This document shows positions 48,092 through 62,319 of a stretch of DNA of 64,000 nucleotides, piece after piece. Every line of letters starts with the position of its first letter. Positions within the stretch are counted from its first letter, which is position 1. Both the position numbers and the translations under genes were made by a program. This DNA is from Acanthochromis polyacanthus (taxonomy: Eukaryota > Chordata > Actinopteri > Pomacentridae): contig NC_067115.1 in NCBI RefSeq assembly GCF_021347895.1, forward strand, positions 14,331,876-14,395,875. The letters are read 5' to 3'. The notes under the pieces were generated by a model. The model was not told the origin of the DNA. It did not search any database and was given only the letters and a program-made list of their open reading frames with translations.

Positions 48092-50130
48092 TCATTGAAA
48101 TAAAGAATCAGAACATCCTGGTAAAGACAGGAAGCAGCACGATATAAAAGGTTACAGACACACATACAAATATTTATTTATGTAAGGTGTACATGAAGGT
48201 ATAAAATAAATTAAAAGTACCAAATCACAAAAATAAATGTCACAAGTCATCAGTGTCTACGAACATACGGGGAAAAGGGAGTCAATCACAAAATGTTCAA
48301 GTGTCAGAACTCCAGCAGACCAGAGAGAAGAACAATCACAGACATGTCAAGTTATCTAAGTGATTGTTTTATATTCCAGGTCACACAACGAGAGGTCTTA
48401 AAGGCTGCTTACCTGGCTGAAATGCAGGTTAGACATAACAAACATGATGTCAATCCGGACAAGAAAACCCTCCAACTCCTGCAACATTAATTTAGTGGTT
48501 AGTGAAACAACTTCAGCACCAATGCACAATTAGAAACATGGCAGTGTAATGACTGCTACAGTGGGAGATGAGAGGAAAACACATGGCTGCTGCACTGAAT
48601 ATGTAAATGTAATCAACCACAGCTGAAAACACTCCATTGGACAGTTGTATTTATCACTCAGGCAATTTAATAACAATTCGTCATATAGCAGAAGCAGAAA
48701 TGTTTCTGATCCCCATCACTGCAGAGTGTGAGTCACGCTGGGCCTCGACAAAACAGGAACTTATGTGAACACGAGCAACAAATGCATTCAAATATATTCA
48801 CTCAAACGCAGTTATCTACAGTACAAAAGCTTTCTGAGGCGTGAACGCATTTAAATTCATGTGAACACGGGGCCGGAATAACTGCACCTCGGTAGGTGCC
48901 ATTTCAAGTGAAACGAGTTGTTGTTAAGCCAAATCATGTCAAGGTGGGGGGGCTGTTCACAAGATAATAAGCAAATCAACACATCAAAACCACGCCGTCT
49001 GAACATGCAGATAATCTCTATTTATTCTGGTGAAAAGGCAGAAACCAGGAGGCAGATATATTCAATAATGACACCACTTTAAGGTACGATTATATTAATG
49101 CAGCTTATTATTATTATTATTATGTCTATGATGCTGGCCATGCTCAACACTTACACTGATATTTTCATGACACTCTCAGCAATTATAATATAAGAGATAA
49201 TGAAGCACTCAAAGATAATTCCCACTTACACCATTAGCGCTCTCTCCATCAAAGCCTCGCGCCATAAAGGGGGAAAAAAACGATCCAAGCAAATCGTTAA
49301 TTTTATAATGTGAGGCAGCCTGAAATACCATCTGACTTGTTTTTGCTTTCATAATGCTGAAATGCTACTTTATAAATTGCTGCAGTTAATTTCTATCAGG
49401 GGTTAACAGTATCTGTAGTCAGCCTGTTTGCAATTATTGGTATCATTATTTTTTGAACTGATTTACTATAAAATAAGTTTGGAGTCTGATGCAGCTGCCT
49501 CTCTCTGTTAGTTACCAATGAATGCATTATGAATTACAGCCTCCAAACACCCACAGATAAAGGTTGCAAAACTGTCTTTTTTTATGGAAAATTTAACTAA
49601 ACAAAGAAATTGCAGTGAAGTTTTGTGTCATTCTAAACTTTGACAACTAGCTTTTCATTTTTACTGCAAATGTTGAATCCGTCATGGAAATATTCCAGAA
49701 TATCAAGTCCCTATATAAAGCACTCACTTCCTGTTAAGTTTCACCTTTTAGTTACCTTTCAGTAATGAAACATTGTTAATTTAATTTGGGTTTTTGCTGT
49801 AAAATAATTGACAAAAAAGGCTCTTTGATGTCAAAGAGAATTCTGGCTGGTTCTAGAAAAAATGGAGGTCATTTGAGTGCAGTGAATGTGTTTCAAGTGA
49901 ATGTCATATAAAGAAATGCTTCATTTAGCAAATCAGTACTCGTGGATATTGCTACGCTAAGCGGACAGAAGAGCACTCCCATCAAGGGAAGAAGAAGGAT
50001 TATAGCACCCGTGTAAATCTGCACTGAGCAGGTCGTCTTCAAGAACTGAGTAGTTGTGCAAGAAAGACACTAGTGATGGAGGCCACCAAGACAACTATGA
50101 CTCCTCTGATGGAGAATCTTAATGGCACAA
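48092..50130. other. Intergenic, nothing recognised
   Basis: AT-rich spacer upstream of pprc1, with a short TTA array at 49106-49122. No exon or RNA gene seen. Confidence 0.6.
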
Positions 50131-50137
50131 TGAAAAA

Positions 50138-50252
50138 CCTGGAGAAAACCCACGTATGCACAGTGAGAACATGCAAACTCCATGCAGAAAGATCCCAGGA
50201 AGGCCAAGACGTGAATTGGGAATCTTCAAGCTGCAAGCCACTGTGCAGCTCA
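50138..50252 (-). mobile_element. (GGAT)n-tailed tRNA-like repeat, head fragment
   Basis: Fragment with GGAGAAAACCCACG, ACATGCAAACTCCATGCAGA and ACTGTGCAGC, matching the head half of the minus-strand copies at 47.4-48.1 kb. Confidence 0.85.
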
Positions 50253-50824
50253 AAAAGTAAAACTAATAAAGGCTTGAAATATTTCAATTTGCATTTAATA
50301 TGTGTAGAATATCTAAAATGTCCCTTTCTTGTATAAGTGGTAGAAAATATGAAACTTTTGAGATGTACAGATAGGTTTAGTTGATTGAACTTGTGTCTTT
50401 TGGAAGCTAGGTGTGGCTTTAGAGCAACATTAAAACAGTATGAGACATTTAATGACACTAGAATATATTAAAATTTCACTTTTCTGAAATAAGTGATGAA
50501 TATTATTAAGCTTTTTCAAAATGACATTATTTCTAAAGGTTCAAGTTTAGTAGACTGAACTTATGTCGCTGTGTGTCCACTAGGAGTCGCTTTAGAGCAA
50601 CATAAACGCAGAATGAAACAGTAAAAACCTTAAATTTAAAGTTCTAGCAAGAAATTCTGATTTATATGACTGAATCCACGCTAATATATAGATACATATG
50701 AATGAAATAGTGTACCAAAATACATGCAGCAACAAAAAAACGGTTTCTTAAATTAGTCTGTGAATTTGTCAGTCATATAATCAATTCAAAACTGCATCTT
50801 TATGATTTTAAATCGTGTGTTTTT

Positions 50825-51058
50825 GTGGTAAAATACAATAAAATCAGCTCTTTTCCGGGTTAAAACCAGTTCGTGATCAATGAGGACCACGTGGGCCGCA
50901 GAGCTGACTGCGGATCAGATTTCTCACCGTCTCCTCTGGTTCCCGTTACTGGATCTGCAGTTCCGGGTCTGATCTCAGATCGGTGCTCTTTCCCGCGCCT
51001 CCGGCCGGTGGCCACGTGTCTCCGTCCGGCCTGCCAGCGGTCCATGTGGAGGAGCAAG
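50825..51058 (+). promoter_or_regulatory. pprc1: pprc1 promoter and 5' UTR
   Basis: CpG-rich block directly upstream of the pprc1 start in otherwise AT-rich DNA. It has TTTTCCGGG (ETS/NRF-2-like) near 50851, an E-box CACGTG at 50888-50893 and a second CACGTG near 51013. Just inside intron 1, ATGCGCGC at about 51240 resembles half of an NRF-1 site. No TATA box. The mature start site is not determinable. Confidence 0.6.
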
Positions 51059-54000
51059 ATGGCGGCGCGGTGGAGGGGCGAGGACGGGGCATTAAACGCC
51101 GGCGGCAGCGCCTTCCTGACCGGCAACACTCCCGCCGAGGTACCGGTTTCCTCACTTTAGTTAACGGGGCGTGTGATGAGGCTCGCTGGGCCGGTTTTCG
51201 GTGATTTAATCGGCTCGGTTCGCCGGCACGCGAGGCCACATGCGCGCAATGGCGACACGTGGCTGATCGAGGCTCATAGTTGAAGTAGAGAGCCGATCAG
51301 AGGTGATCAGAGCTGATCGATTAGGTGCCGTGTCCGGACATGAACAGCCTCGTGAACAGCTTGTTGAGATTTATTTCGGTGTGACTGAACATTTACAGCT
51401 GATCGGTTTATTTCTGCTGTGGAACAAGATGTTCAGACAAGGCTGCTGCGCCCCGACCTGATCTCACTGCGCTTCCTCACCGTGGACCGTCCACGTCTCG
51501 TTCTCGGAAGCCTCATTTTAGCAGATTTCCACGCAGGCACAGGGTTGAACTGCCCTTCTGACTCATAAACGTCTCGTTAGCGTCCCGCGGGTCCTGCCAG
51601 CTGTTGGTGTTGTCCAGATGTTGACCCGCTTCCTCATTTTAAACTATATGATCAACTTCAGCAGCTTTAATCTGAGGTTTCAATCTGCAGTTCTTTTGCT
51701 CTAAAATCCCCGTTCAGTGGACCTGTTGCTCTATATGTGAATATGTAAGACTTTAATTACAGTTAGTTCACATTAACCATGATTAAATTCAGTATTTATA
51801 GATAATTGTTGCATGATCCACTTAATCTACATTCCACAGCATTTAGAGCAAAAACTGGTTTCCAATATTCCTCCCCAAACCCATCTTCATAATACACCGG
51901 TGTTGTCAAAAATGTGAATTATTCAATATCTGTCCATTCTGATCATTTTAAAGCCACTAAATTATGGCTGAACAATTTATGAGTGTATCGAGTTGAAGTT
52001 TTTCTGACAGATATTGATCTTAGATGTATTTTTTTACAGCCTTGTATTCACTGTGTGTCAGAAAACACTAGATAGAGCATTAACACGAGACACCACATGA
52101 AGACAGCGTGAAACTGTAAATCTATTAACAGGACACGTTGGCATGTACATACGTTGATACACAGCATTAATACATCCTTACCAGCTTTACTAAAACTCTA
52201 AGGTTACATTATTGGGTTTCTGCACGTACCAAATAAGAATAGTTTTTGCTTCAAAATACACATTATTGCACTGTTTTTCTATTTACTTGCACCTTAAAAT
52301 CCACTTTAAAAAGGCTGTTTCTCTTTATTTGCACTTTATTGCTTCCTCAAAATATGACAGCAGACAACCTTAGAAAGTTTTTATGAGTGTAAAGATGCAC
52401 CTTTTTGGCATGTTCTCAAATTGGTATATTAACCGTGTAACAAACAGGGTTTTTCTTGCGTAGAGGAATTATTAACCAGCGTGAAAAAGGGAATCGCCTG
52501 CACCAGTATGATTCATTTTTTGAGAATAAAAATATCAGTAGAGTTTTCAATTGGGGTTTCATTTCCTGAATGGACATCTTTGTTTTGGAATTGCCAAAAA
52601 TGTCATTTAAATCTATAGATTTCTAATTTTAAACAACAAAAAGTAACAGACTTGTTGCCTTTACTGTGCAAGAAATCACCATGCTTAGTGATATGTGTAG
52701 TCTTACCACAGAGGCCTGTTTTGAAGCAGATTTTATGTCCTGTGTATTGTTGCAATTCCCCTCAGCATCAGAACCAGCACTGAATATCAACATTTTTTAT
52801 GTGGTATTATATGTGAGCTTGAAATTTTAGGGAAAAGTCTGAAATGGACATGAAGTGACAATGAAATGAATACAAAAAAAAGCACAGGACACATTTGAAC
52901 CAGCACTAAATTGCTAATGAGAGATTCGGAGCTCCGTTATTTTCATACGATTTCTAGATTTTAGATGATCTCAGTGTTCGTTTGGTTTTGCATCTGTTTG
53001 TGTTCGTTATGCATCTCTTTTCTTCAGTTTTGAACTCTTTGTGGTCATTTTGTGTCATTTTCTGGTCTTTTTGTGTGTCTTTGTAGATGTTTATGTTTCA
53101 CTTTTGGTTGTTTTTTAGCTCTCAATATTTGTTTTGAGTAAGACATTAAATCAATGTAAAAGTCTCACAATACACTGTTAGTTTTTAGTTATTTGCATAT
53201 TTCTGTTTATAGAGGTCTCCAGTTGTTCAGTCATTGGAACCAGTTTTAATAAGATGTTCATTTTCAGATATTTTTAAAGACCAAAAGATGAATGGACTGA
53301 TCAAGAAAGTTGTTAGTTATTAGCAGCACCACACCTTTGTATTATTTTTTAAATTGATTTACTGTCATTCTAACATCCAGTGAGGTGTCTCTCTCTGTCA
53401 GTCGGTTTAAGTCGCTCGATGCTTTATAACCACAAATCCAACACGAGCTCTGCTTTGCATTTGAAGGATTTCCAGAGCAGGCAGTACTTCCTGTTTTTCC
53501 TGAGAAAGTTAATATCGAGCTTATTGTGTGCTCAGCGTCTGGTCACACCCAGAGGAAGGAGGGTGATGCAAAGAAAACAGGAGGCAGAAGTAGGCTTGAT
53601 CAGAGTGCATGCAAATCCATGTAGCATGAGGTAAAGTGTTCAATAATGTTTCTCTGTGTCTGCAGTTGGTCCTGTGTGGAGGTGGTGTGGACGGTGTGGA
53701 CATGGACACTCAGTCCTGCGTGGATCACTCCATCCTGGCCATTTTTGAAGACTCCACTCTTGCATCAGAGGTCAGAGTTCCAGAAGATTAATCTAAATGG
53801 TTGAATCACAGTGCACCAGAAGTCTGAAACATCCCCTAACCTGTCTGTGCTGCTGTAGTCACACAGTTAAAGCCAATTCATGCTCTGCCTACATTTTTGC
53901 ATCCATGTGGGTACCCTTGACTTAGATTTTTCTCATCCATTTGGACCGTCCATACCCAAAGCTCACTTATTGTGCAAATGCCTGAAAAAATGTTTGGTAT

Positions 54001-57000
54001 GAGGAGAAAGTATATGAAGAGATTCTCTATCATCTATACTGTTCCAATCCATCATGTAAAGGCTGTAATCAAAGTAGTCGCTGCAGGACTTTGGACGAGC
54101 TTTGATTTGTACTTTGTTTCCATTGATTGAGCCCAAACGCAGTCACACGTCCTGATTTCTCCAGATATCTCAGGTATAATCACATACGGTGCTACTCTGT
54201 AAGCAGCTGCTGTTTCCTCATGCGGTTTTCTGTATTCAATGAGAGAAAATGCAACTGGCCACATAGACCGGCATGGCTCTGTTGTAGAGCTGTAGCTGCA
54301 CACAACCACAGAAAGCACGAATAGTCCATTAGTCACTTCCTTCAGGGTCCAAAATCAACACCCAGCAAATAAAACATGCTGGTAGAGTCTGACCGTGTAT
54401 CACTATATTTGGTTTCTGTTTCCCTGTTTCAGGGTAAGATCGGAGCAGAGGAAAGTGAGACTCTGCTGTCGGCTCTGACTGAGATGCTGGACAGTGTGGA
54501 GGACGACGACCAGACTCTGTCTCCCTTCGACACACTGCCGGATACGAAGCTTCTCAGCCACACTGAGCTCAGGGACACTTCAGTGGTGGGTGCCAAGAAT
54601 GATTTAGTTTAAGAACAGTTACCCAGAATTAATTTAAGTTTGCAAACACAGCACTGCCAGTTAGTTCCTCACGAACACACAATGTTCAAATCCAGCCTTT
54701 TTTGGGACTTAGATGTGATATTGAATCTTAGATGAAAGTAAGAGAGAAACTGGACTGACTGAATGTTCATATTATTGTTTTACACATACAGAGTGTGATG
54801 TCCAGTTCAGGCTTGTGTCAACTTAGCGATCAGACAATCGAAGAGACAACTCTTGTTAATCTGCTCATTACCAGTTGACTTTTTATAACATCTATACGTA
54901 GTCTAAAATGAACACCAGCTAAGCGCCAGCTGCAGGAAGGTTTTCTGTTTCCGGAGTAAATTCTTAGAAAGCTTTCTGCCAACCTTTTGGATAAATATTT
55001 GCTCCAAAATGGTCATGTAATACTAAACTATGCTGAGAGTTTCCACAGCGTTTTGGTGTCATTTGCAGACACACTGCTTCTGTCCACTGACGTTTATTTA
55101 CCATTATTTCACAAAGACCTGCCCTTACCCTGCCTCTGACTGACTATGAAGGTGACATTTTGGTTTCTAACCAAGCAACAAATGCTGGTCAATCAGAGGC
55201 AGAGTAGGGCATGTGTTTCCAATAATAGGCAACTGTTAGTGAGGAATCTGATGAGGAGGTTGAAGCTGATTAAAATGACGAGTTTACAGAATCGTTCATC
55301 TTTACTTCATGTTTGAACCTTAAGCGCTTTTAATCGCAAATACTGTTGATCAATGTACTGAAACTAGTCTTTATGTAACATAATGAGGCAGTTTATTAGT
55401 TTGCCATCAGAAAAACTGCTTGGGTGTGACATTTACAGAAGTTGTGTGTGACACATACAGCACACACAACTTATTTTACTATGACTACATTGTACAATGA
55501 AGCAAAATGCAAGTTGACAGCAGCTGTGCTGTAAGACCGACAATATTAACATTTAAAATGAGTGATGCAAGAGAAATGTCTGCATTGTCGATTGGCCGTC
55601 AGAGATAACGGTTTTATAATGATACAAACGCTGATGTCTGATCAACCCCACTCACATTATTCACCTTTTCAGCTGCCAAAAGATAAAACTCAGAAGATGT
55701 AAATGCTTTTTTTTTTCCTTTGTCTTTTCTCTTTAGGAGCTTTCTCTTGCTCACAGACTCAGGCCAAGACTCAAAACACCAAATGTGACATTCATGATAA
55801 AGAGTGATGGAGAAAAGGACCAGGAGAGCAAAGAAGAAAAACACAATGTGTCGCAGATATTTAAAAAACCAAGCCAGATGTTGCTTCAACCAAAAACTCA
55901 GAAGGCCGAAGCCGAAGTGGAAGTTTTCACCTCCACTTCTCTTGTCAACCTGGTGAGGATCATGCACCCCTACTGTCTGAGGCTGCATGTGGAGGAAGAA
56001 GGGGATAAAGTGGGTCAAAATCGCACCATATTCTCCCAGGAAGAGGTGTGGAAGTATGAAAGACCCACTGAAGAGAGCGATGAGGAGATAAATGTTGTGT
56101 CCGATGATGAGGCACCTGCGAAACAGACAAAGGAGGAGGACGAAGTAGATGGGAAAAGAGATAGCGGCCTGAAGAGCGTGTTGCTGAATAGAAACTCGCC
56201 GAGAGCTGCAGCGTCCAGAGAGAAGAAAAGAGTGAGCTTTGGCTCTGTTCAAGTGGCTTCGTTTGATGACTCAGTGGAAGAGGAACTGAATGAGAAAAAA
56301 CTAACAAGTGAACACACGAGTGAAACTGAACCACTGAGCAACACAAGAGCACTTCAGAGTCCAGCAGATTCAGCACTTGAACCCCGAACATCCTCAGAAA
56401 AGAGTCGTGATAAAACTGAGGCTGGAACACCCAAAGGTGAGACGAAGGCCAAATCGCTGAGCCTTCAGCAGTACAGGCAGCTGAGGCAGAAGAGGCTGCC
56501 TCTGGTGGAGCAACAGGGGAACTACACCACCAAGTGGCCATCTGTTTCTGAGGCGCCCAAGGAGCTGACCCCTATCCTCTGTTTACAGGGGCAGAAACAT
56601 CCCAGCTGTAGATCAAAGATGACAGGCCATTATCCAGAAACCCATAAACCTGATTACAAGACTTCATCCCCTCGCATCCCTCCAAACCTCTCTGAGGCCA
56701 AACCGTCCGCTTCGACCGGATTAAAGCGTGCAAGGACCGAGTCAAAAGTCATCTCACCTGCTAGTCGGCTGCCAGACGTCACAGCAAACCTGAATATCAT
56801 CGTCCACGAAAGCAAGAAAAGTCCAGTGAAGAGGCCGACACTGATCAGTAGTGACCCACCAAACCCTGTCCTGCTGCCTCTGCCGGTTCTTCCGACGGCT
56901 TCACCATCCACTGCCTGCCCCAAAGTGGAGTTCAGCAGCAGAGACTCCAGCCTGCAAGAAATCCAAAATGAATCTTCAGCTGCATCCCTCTCAGAACCAA

Positions 57001-60000
57001 ATCGCCAAATATCATTACTAAACACAGATATAGTCTCGCTGATTCAAGAAATTAAAGCCAAGTTTACTGAGACGCCTCTAGATGTTTCCTCTGCATCTCC
57101 AGCAGAACTTCAATCTGCTCCAGAGTGCAAAAAACTGCAGCCTCAAAAATGCAGCCCAACGAAAGAGACCAACCTGCCACCAAAGATTATTCCGTCATCA
57201 AGTCCTCATTCAGTGAAGCCAACAGAGTGTCCGTCCAGTCAGCCACTTTCTCCTCTAGATGCTCCTGCGTCGTTACAGAAGGAGCTACCAGATGTTCCCC
57301 ACAATGTTCGTCCTCCTGTGGAACCAGCATCTCCTAAAACCTCCTGTAAAGGGCAGAGTGCAACAGTCAACTCAGGTAAACTGTGGAGAGATGATGGTTG
57401 ACTTAATTTCATCTAAAGAAATAGTTTGACATTATGAGAAGTAGACAAAGAGAGAAAGTTTACGTTTGGTGAAGCTACTGCCAGCAAAAAACAGAAACAG
57501 CTGGCTCATGTTTAAAAGTAAAAAACAGAATCTGGTTACTACAAAGAATTTACTTTGGACTAATTGTCAAATGGGAAAAATAGAATAACATGATTTACAT
57601 GAAACAAAAATACGAGTTAAGCTTAGATTTGGTTGTTTTTTCCTGAGAAAGCCACAAATTACACACGATGGTACCAGCAAAGGTGAAAATCTGACAATTG
57701 TTCCTGTTATTCCATTTTCTGGCTTTGATAAATGGTGTCATTTTGGCATTTTTAAAAAAGATAACATTTCTTTCAAACTTATCAGCATGTTTCGGGGCTT
57801 CAGAGGGGAGAGACACTGATCCCCTCATGGAACTGAACAAAGAAGATTCTCCAAAATCTTCACCTATTCCTAAAACAGTGACCTATAGCTGCTTGTTTTA
57901 GTGATATATCGAATTAAAGATGCTGATGTAAGTAAGAGGAAACTGAAAGATGGCAAATTCCAAAGCAACCGTTTTAAGTCTGTTCGTTCTTCTCCATCAG
58001 GAATTGAAGCTGCTGATCTGACCAGCCTGCTGGAACAGTTTGAGGAAACACAAGGTGAGCAGGCAGGTTACTGATGATGCTGGATTAAGTCTGACAAGCT
58101 GAAAACACCAGGCTCTGTTGTGTACAGTACCAGTAAGAAATCTAAAAGCTTTAGGTGCAGTTAAAAGGAATGTCTGCAGATGTAATGTTTTTGCAAGTAC
58201 CAAACAGTTGCACAACTAGAATGTTGTGGTTTGTCGGTGTCATATTTGTGCCATCTCTCCACTGTGATCTTTCAACTAAATAAAAAGTTACATTGAAGAG
58301 TGCAGCATCTTACCCACAGTTAAACTGTTTTAAAGTCTTGGCAACTATGAATAAAATATGTGCCATGCTAAAGACATTCATAGGGCTGGACCCGAATTTC
58401 TGAATATTTGGTCGTTGTGGTGGTATCCAAATATTAATTTTGAGATCCGAATATTCAAACCCCCACCCTCCACCCTCATCACTTGGACCTACCAACTCTG
58501 ATGTCATGCTTCACTTCTCCCGTGTTTGTAAACAGAAGACGAAAGCCGATGGAGGAGATATCCAAGCTAATGCTATGCTAATGCTGTTGATCAAAAATTA
58601 CAATATTTGATCCGAATATTTGGATATTTGTCATCAATTAATTGGGACCGAATGTCCGGAGCCCAGAAATTGCTATTTGAACCAGCCCCAGACACTCGGC
58701 ACCTCCTCACACTGCTGCTGTCTTGCTCATAGTGCAAAACGCAGCATTCGCTCTGCAAACAATAGTAAAACAAACTGGCCTTAGAGAGAAACACTTTGGT
58801 GCACGCTCCCCTAACAGTTGCTGACATGCAGTCTAATGTAGCCTCTTTCTATTTTTATTTCCTCCAGCTAAAGAGGAGATCATTCGTGAGACCAAACCTG
58901 GATGCTTCGATCTCCACAGAACTCAGCCTGTCGTCTCTTATAAGGCTTCCAGATTACAACCATCGGTGGAACCAGCTGATTCTTTGAGCCCTTCAGAAAC
59001 ACCCATAACACAAAACACCGTCAGGAATCTGCCAGATCTCCAAACGTTAGAAGGTGTAGACATCCCCGAACCCCTCTGCCCTGAAATCATCCTGAGCTCT
59101 CAGCAAGAGCAGCCTGCAAGATGGAAGAACCCTCCATCCAAGGCCATTCAGATAATCGACCCTCGGCCTCTACCGCCCAGGAGGACTCACACAGAGCCGC
59201 CTGCCGCTCAAACCTCTCCTCACATGTACTCACATATTTCATCCGATCACGACTATTGCGTGCCGACGGATCATTCTAATGTAAGTGCTTCTCCGCGGAG
59301 CAAAGTTAAGGATGTTTCTACAACCCCTACTGAACAGCAGGTCGTAAGTCAGGACTCGAATGCTGCTGGTGAACGCAGAAAACAAATCTCAACAAAGTCG
59401 GAGCAAAGCAGGAACAGATCAGAGGAAAAGCCATGTACAGAAGCAGCTCTGCAGTTTTCAGAAGAAGACGGTGCTTTCAGCGACAACACCAAACCTCAGT
59501 GCACCCTGCCTACACCTCCACCCAGCCCTCCTGTCAGAGGGAGGGACAGGAGGAGATACCGGAGAAGATCTCCACGGTCTGACTCAAGCTCCAGCTCCTG
59601 CTCTTCACCGTCATCATCCTCGTCCAGCTCCGCATCTCGCTCGCCAAAAAGACGAAGGTACTGACCCTCTATGAACACCCAACGGTCATACAGGCCGCCT
59701 GGGCTGTAAAAAAAAGTCAGAAATCACACTATGAGTGATTGCTTTTACGCTTTTTTTTTTCAGAACAACCTAAGCTTTCAATATCTGGCAATATCTGACT
59801 TAAACTATGTGTTTAGACAATGTAATAATAGTTTAAAGTGGAAAAAAAACAAAACTAATGTGGATTTTTCAGGATTTTGCTAAATTAGGAACTGGAGTTG
59901 AACATGAACAAAATACTCCGTCCATCCACCATTATCTGTACACCGCTTGATCCTCATTAGGGTAGCGGGATAAATGTAAAATATGAACTATAATAAATAT

Positions 60001-61994
60001 TTACAAAAAAATGAAGTTTTTTAATACTTGTAAAATGGGAGCGGTGTTGCTCTCATAGGATTTTGTGATGGACGTTATTGCACGTGGTTCCTTTGACACA
60101 GCATAATATTTTGCAAAGTGCAGCTTCTCTTCTTTCAGGAACCGTTTGAATTTCCTCTCTAGCAGAAATGGTTGAGGACTTAGGATGATTTAAAGAGCGC
60201 TCCTAAAACAGGAGCAGTGCCGCTTCCGTGCGATTTAAAGCGTTAAGTTTGGTTTCTGTACTTTTACATTTTCTGCATAATTTTTATCTTTTCTTTTTTT
60301 CCATCTCACAGGCTTCATCACAAGAGGTCAGAGAGCAGCTCGTGCTCCTCGTCTCCATCTTACTCCATCTCCCGCTCCCCTCCTCGCCGCTACAGGTTGT
60401 CTTATTCCAGGTCCAGATACAGTAGGTCAAGATCCAGATCCTGGTCTCAGTCCAGGTCTCCGTCTCAGTCCAGGTCTCCGTCACCACAGATGTGTTGCAG
60501 GCGCTGGAGGGATGTTTGCAGGTCAGTCAATGTTGTCAATGAGGCATGATGTAAGCAAAGTCAAATGAAGATGTTTGTTCAGTTGGCGGTCAAGAGTTTA
60601 ATCTTTAATCATCCTTCTCACCTTCGCTGCAGCAGCAGAGAGTCCAGGAGGCTCAGAAGGGAACATGAGCTCAGGATTCAGAAACTTAAAGCCATAGTGA
60701 GTAGAAGAACACAGCATGTCCTGTGTGGTGATGGGTTTGTGGCTTTCAGGGGGCAGCAGCTCTATAATATTTAATCCCTTCACACAGGATGAGCGAAGGG
60801 TCGTGTATGTCGGCCGAATCCGAAGATCCATGACACACGATGAACTGAGAGAACGTTTCTCGCAGTTTGGAGAGGTGGAATGTGTGTCGCTTCACTTCAG
60901 GGATAGAGGGTAAGAATCAACATCTGTATTTAATATAGCTTTTACATTTATCAATTAGTCTGTTCATCAACATTTCAATCTGCCATCTTTGGTTCCTCCA
61001 GCGACCACTACGGCTTCGTTACGTTCTACACCATGGAAGATGCGTTTGCTGCCATCGATAACGGCGGCAAACTACGGAAGCCGGATGAGCTGCCGTTTGA
61101 CATCTGCTTCGGTGGAAGGAGGCAGTTCTGTAATTCAGACTATGCTGATCTGGGTGAGACTTTAACAACAACAAAGTCACATCTCTGGACTGACACAGAG
61201 TGTTCTCATGTGTATAATATGCTATTCTACTTTCATTAAGCCTCTAAATTTCAGTTTTTTGTTGACATTGTCAGAAAGGCAACAACCCTGCATTGTTTTT
61301 TTTTATTATTGTCACATTTTCATGTACCACCACTTGCATGGAACATGACAGTTCAGTAGCTGGTCCGTCAGTACATGCACATGCTGCTAAACAAAGGTTT
61401 GCATATGCAGCCTAATTGGATCTCAGTGTGTCCTTGGTACTTTGGTCTTTGGGTGCATTTCCACCTGCAGAAAGCTGTCCTCTTCTGTTTGGATCACTCA
61501 ACACACACGTAAATGCCAGGCATGAACAGAGTCACTGAGAAGTAATTTCTTGAAAAAGAACAGGAACAGTCATGATGTTTGTTTCTGTGCTATCCTGTCC
61601 CAATCAGTAATTTATGCAATCAGCACCAGAGAAAATATAATATCAGTTGAATAAAATGATTTTGAGTTGCAGTGTCTTGTCAGTGGTAATTCTCACCTTC
61701 ATATACAACTACATGCAGACTCAGGTTTAAATGAACCCATTTTTAAAAGCTTTCAGTATTTGTTGGCTGTAATGGTGTCGACATGAACTGACATGACTCT
61801 GGGTCTCTGACATTGTGTTGTCAGATTATTTCATCCATTTTGTAACTCATTAAGCATCACAGTAAATCTGTAAATGTCCCTTTTCCTCCTCAGACGCTAA
61901 CAGAGATGCAGAAGCGTCTCCTTCTCAGAGCCGCTTTGAGGACCTTGACTTTGATTCGCTGCTCAAACAGGCTCAGAGAGGATTAAAGAGGTAG
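51059..61994 (+). CDS. pprc1: PGC-1-related coactivator (peroxisome proliferator-activated receptor gamma coactivator-related protein 1), 1156 aa
   Basis: Eleven coding exons: 51059-51139, 53666-53770, 54433-54585, 55737-57375, 58001-58054, 58868-59657, 60312-60521, 60633-60696, 60788-60909, 61002-61153 and 61894-61994 (stop TAG 61992-61994). All are GT-AG; phases agree throughout, total 3471 nt. I chose the ATG at 51059 (AAGATGG, MAARW as in mammals); an in-frame ATG at 51044 would add five residues. Features in order: acidic N-terminal activation region (residues 45-110, with ETLLSALTEMLD and TLSPFDTLPD matching human PRC), a long disordered middle, TSLVNLVRIMHPYC, TSLLEQFEE near 670, the HCF-1-binding tetrapeptide DHDY at 804-807, RS-rich residues about 900-1010, an RRM at about 1035-1110 with VYVGRI and DHYGFVTF as RNP2 and RNP1, and the C-terminus LDFDSLLKQAQ. 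A nuclear, growth-regulated coactivator of NRF-1 and mitochondrial genes (family knowledge). It is shorter than human PPRC1 (1664 aa), mainly in the middle. Confidence 0.95.
59917..59970 (-). mobile_element. (GGAT)n-tailed repeat, tail fragment in a pprc1 intron
   Basis: TCCATCCACCATTATCTGTA then CACCGCTTGATCCTCATTAG match the tail of the minus-strand copies at 47.4 kb. Only about 54 bases survive. Confidence 0.8.
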
Positions 61995-62297
61995 CAGAGC
62001 CTCTACGGGACGAGAACACCGAGCCGGACGCGATGGAGAGGAAGTGCTGACCTCAGAGCAACATGCTCATACTCATGTAGCACAACTTTTTTATATGTTT
62101 TTTTCATGTTTTCACTTTAATATACTGGAAATGCATGTAGTTTTGATGTGTACAGTTTATATGTACAATTATGTAGCACTCTTACATGCATGCAGTTTTA
62201 GATGTATAAAGCAAATTTGTATACATATGTAGCACTCTGAATTTGAAAACACAATTTTCCTTGCATTCCCTAGCACTGATAAAGTTTTTTATATTAA

Positions 62298-62303
62298 AAT
62301 AAA
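62298..62303 (+). terminator. pprc1: pprc1 poly(A) signal
   Basis: AATAAA about 300 bases after the stop codon, followed by a T-rich stretch. This gives a short 3' UTR of about 330 bases. Confidence 0.8.
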
Positions 62304-62319
62304 GACTGTTTATTGGAAT

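Noticed and set aside
50873..51160. N-terminal extension of pprc1 upstream of 51044
   Set aside because: The frame is open upstream but has no ATG before 51044, and mammalian PPRC1 starts at the MAAR equivalent.
55614..56252. 212-codon open frame on the minus strand
   Set aside because: Largely antisense of the large pprc1 coding exon, where codon bias keeps the opposite strand open; no homology or splice support.
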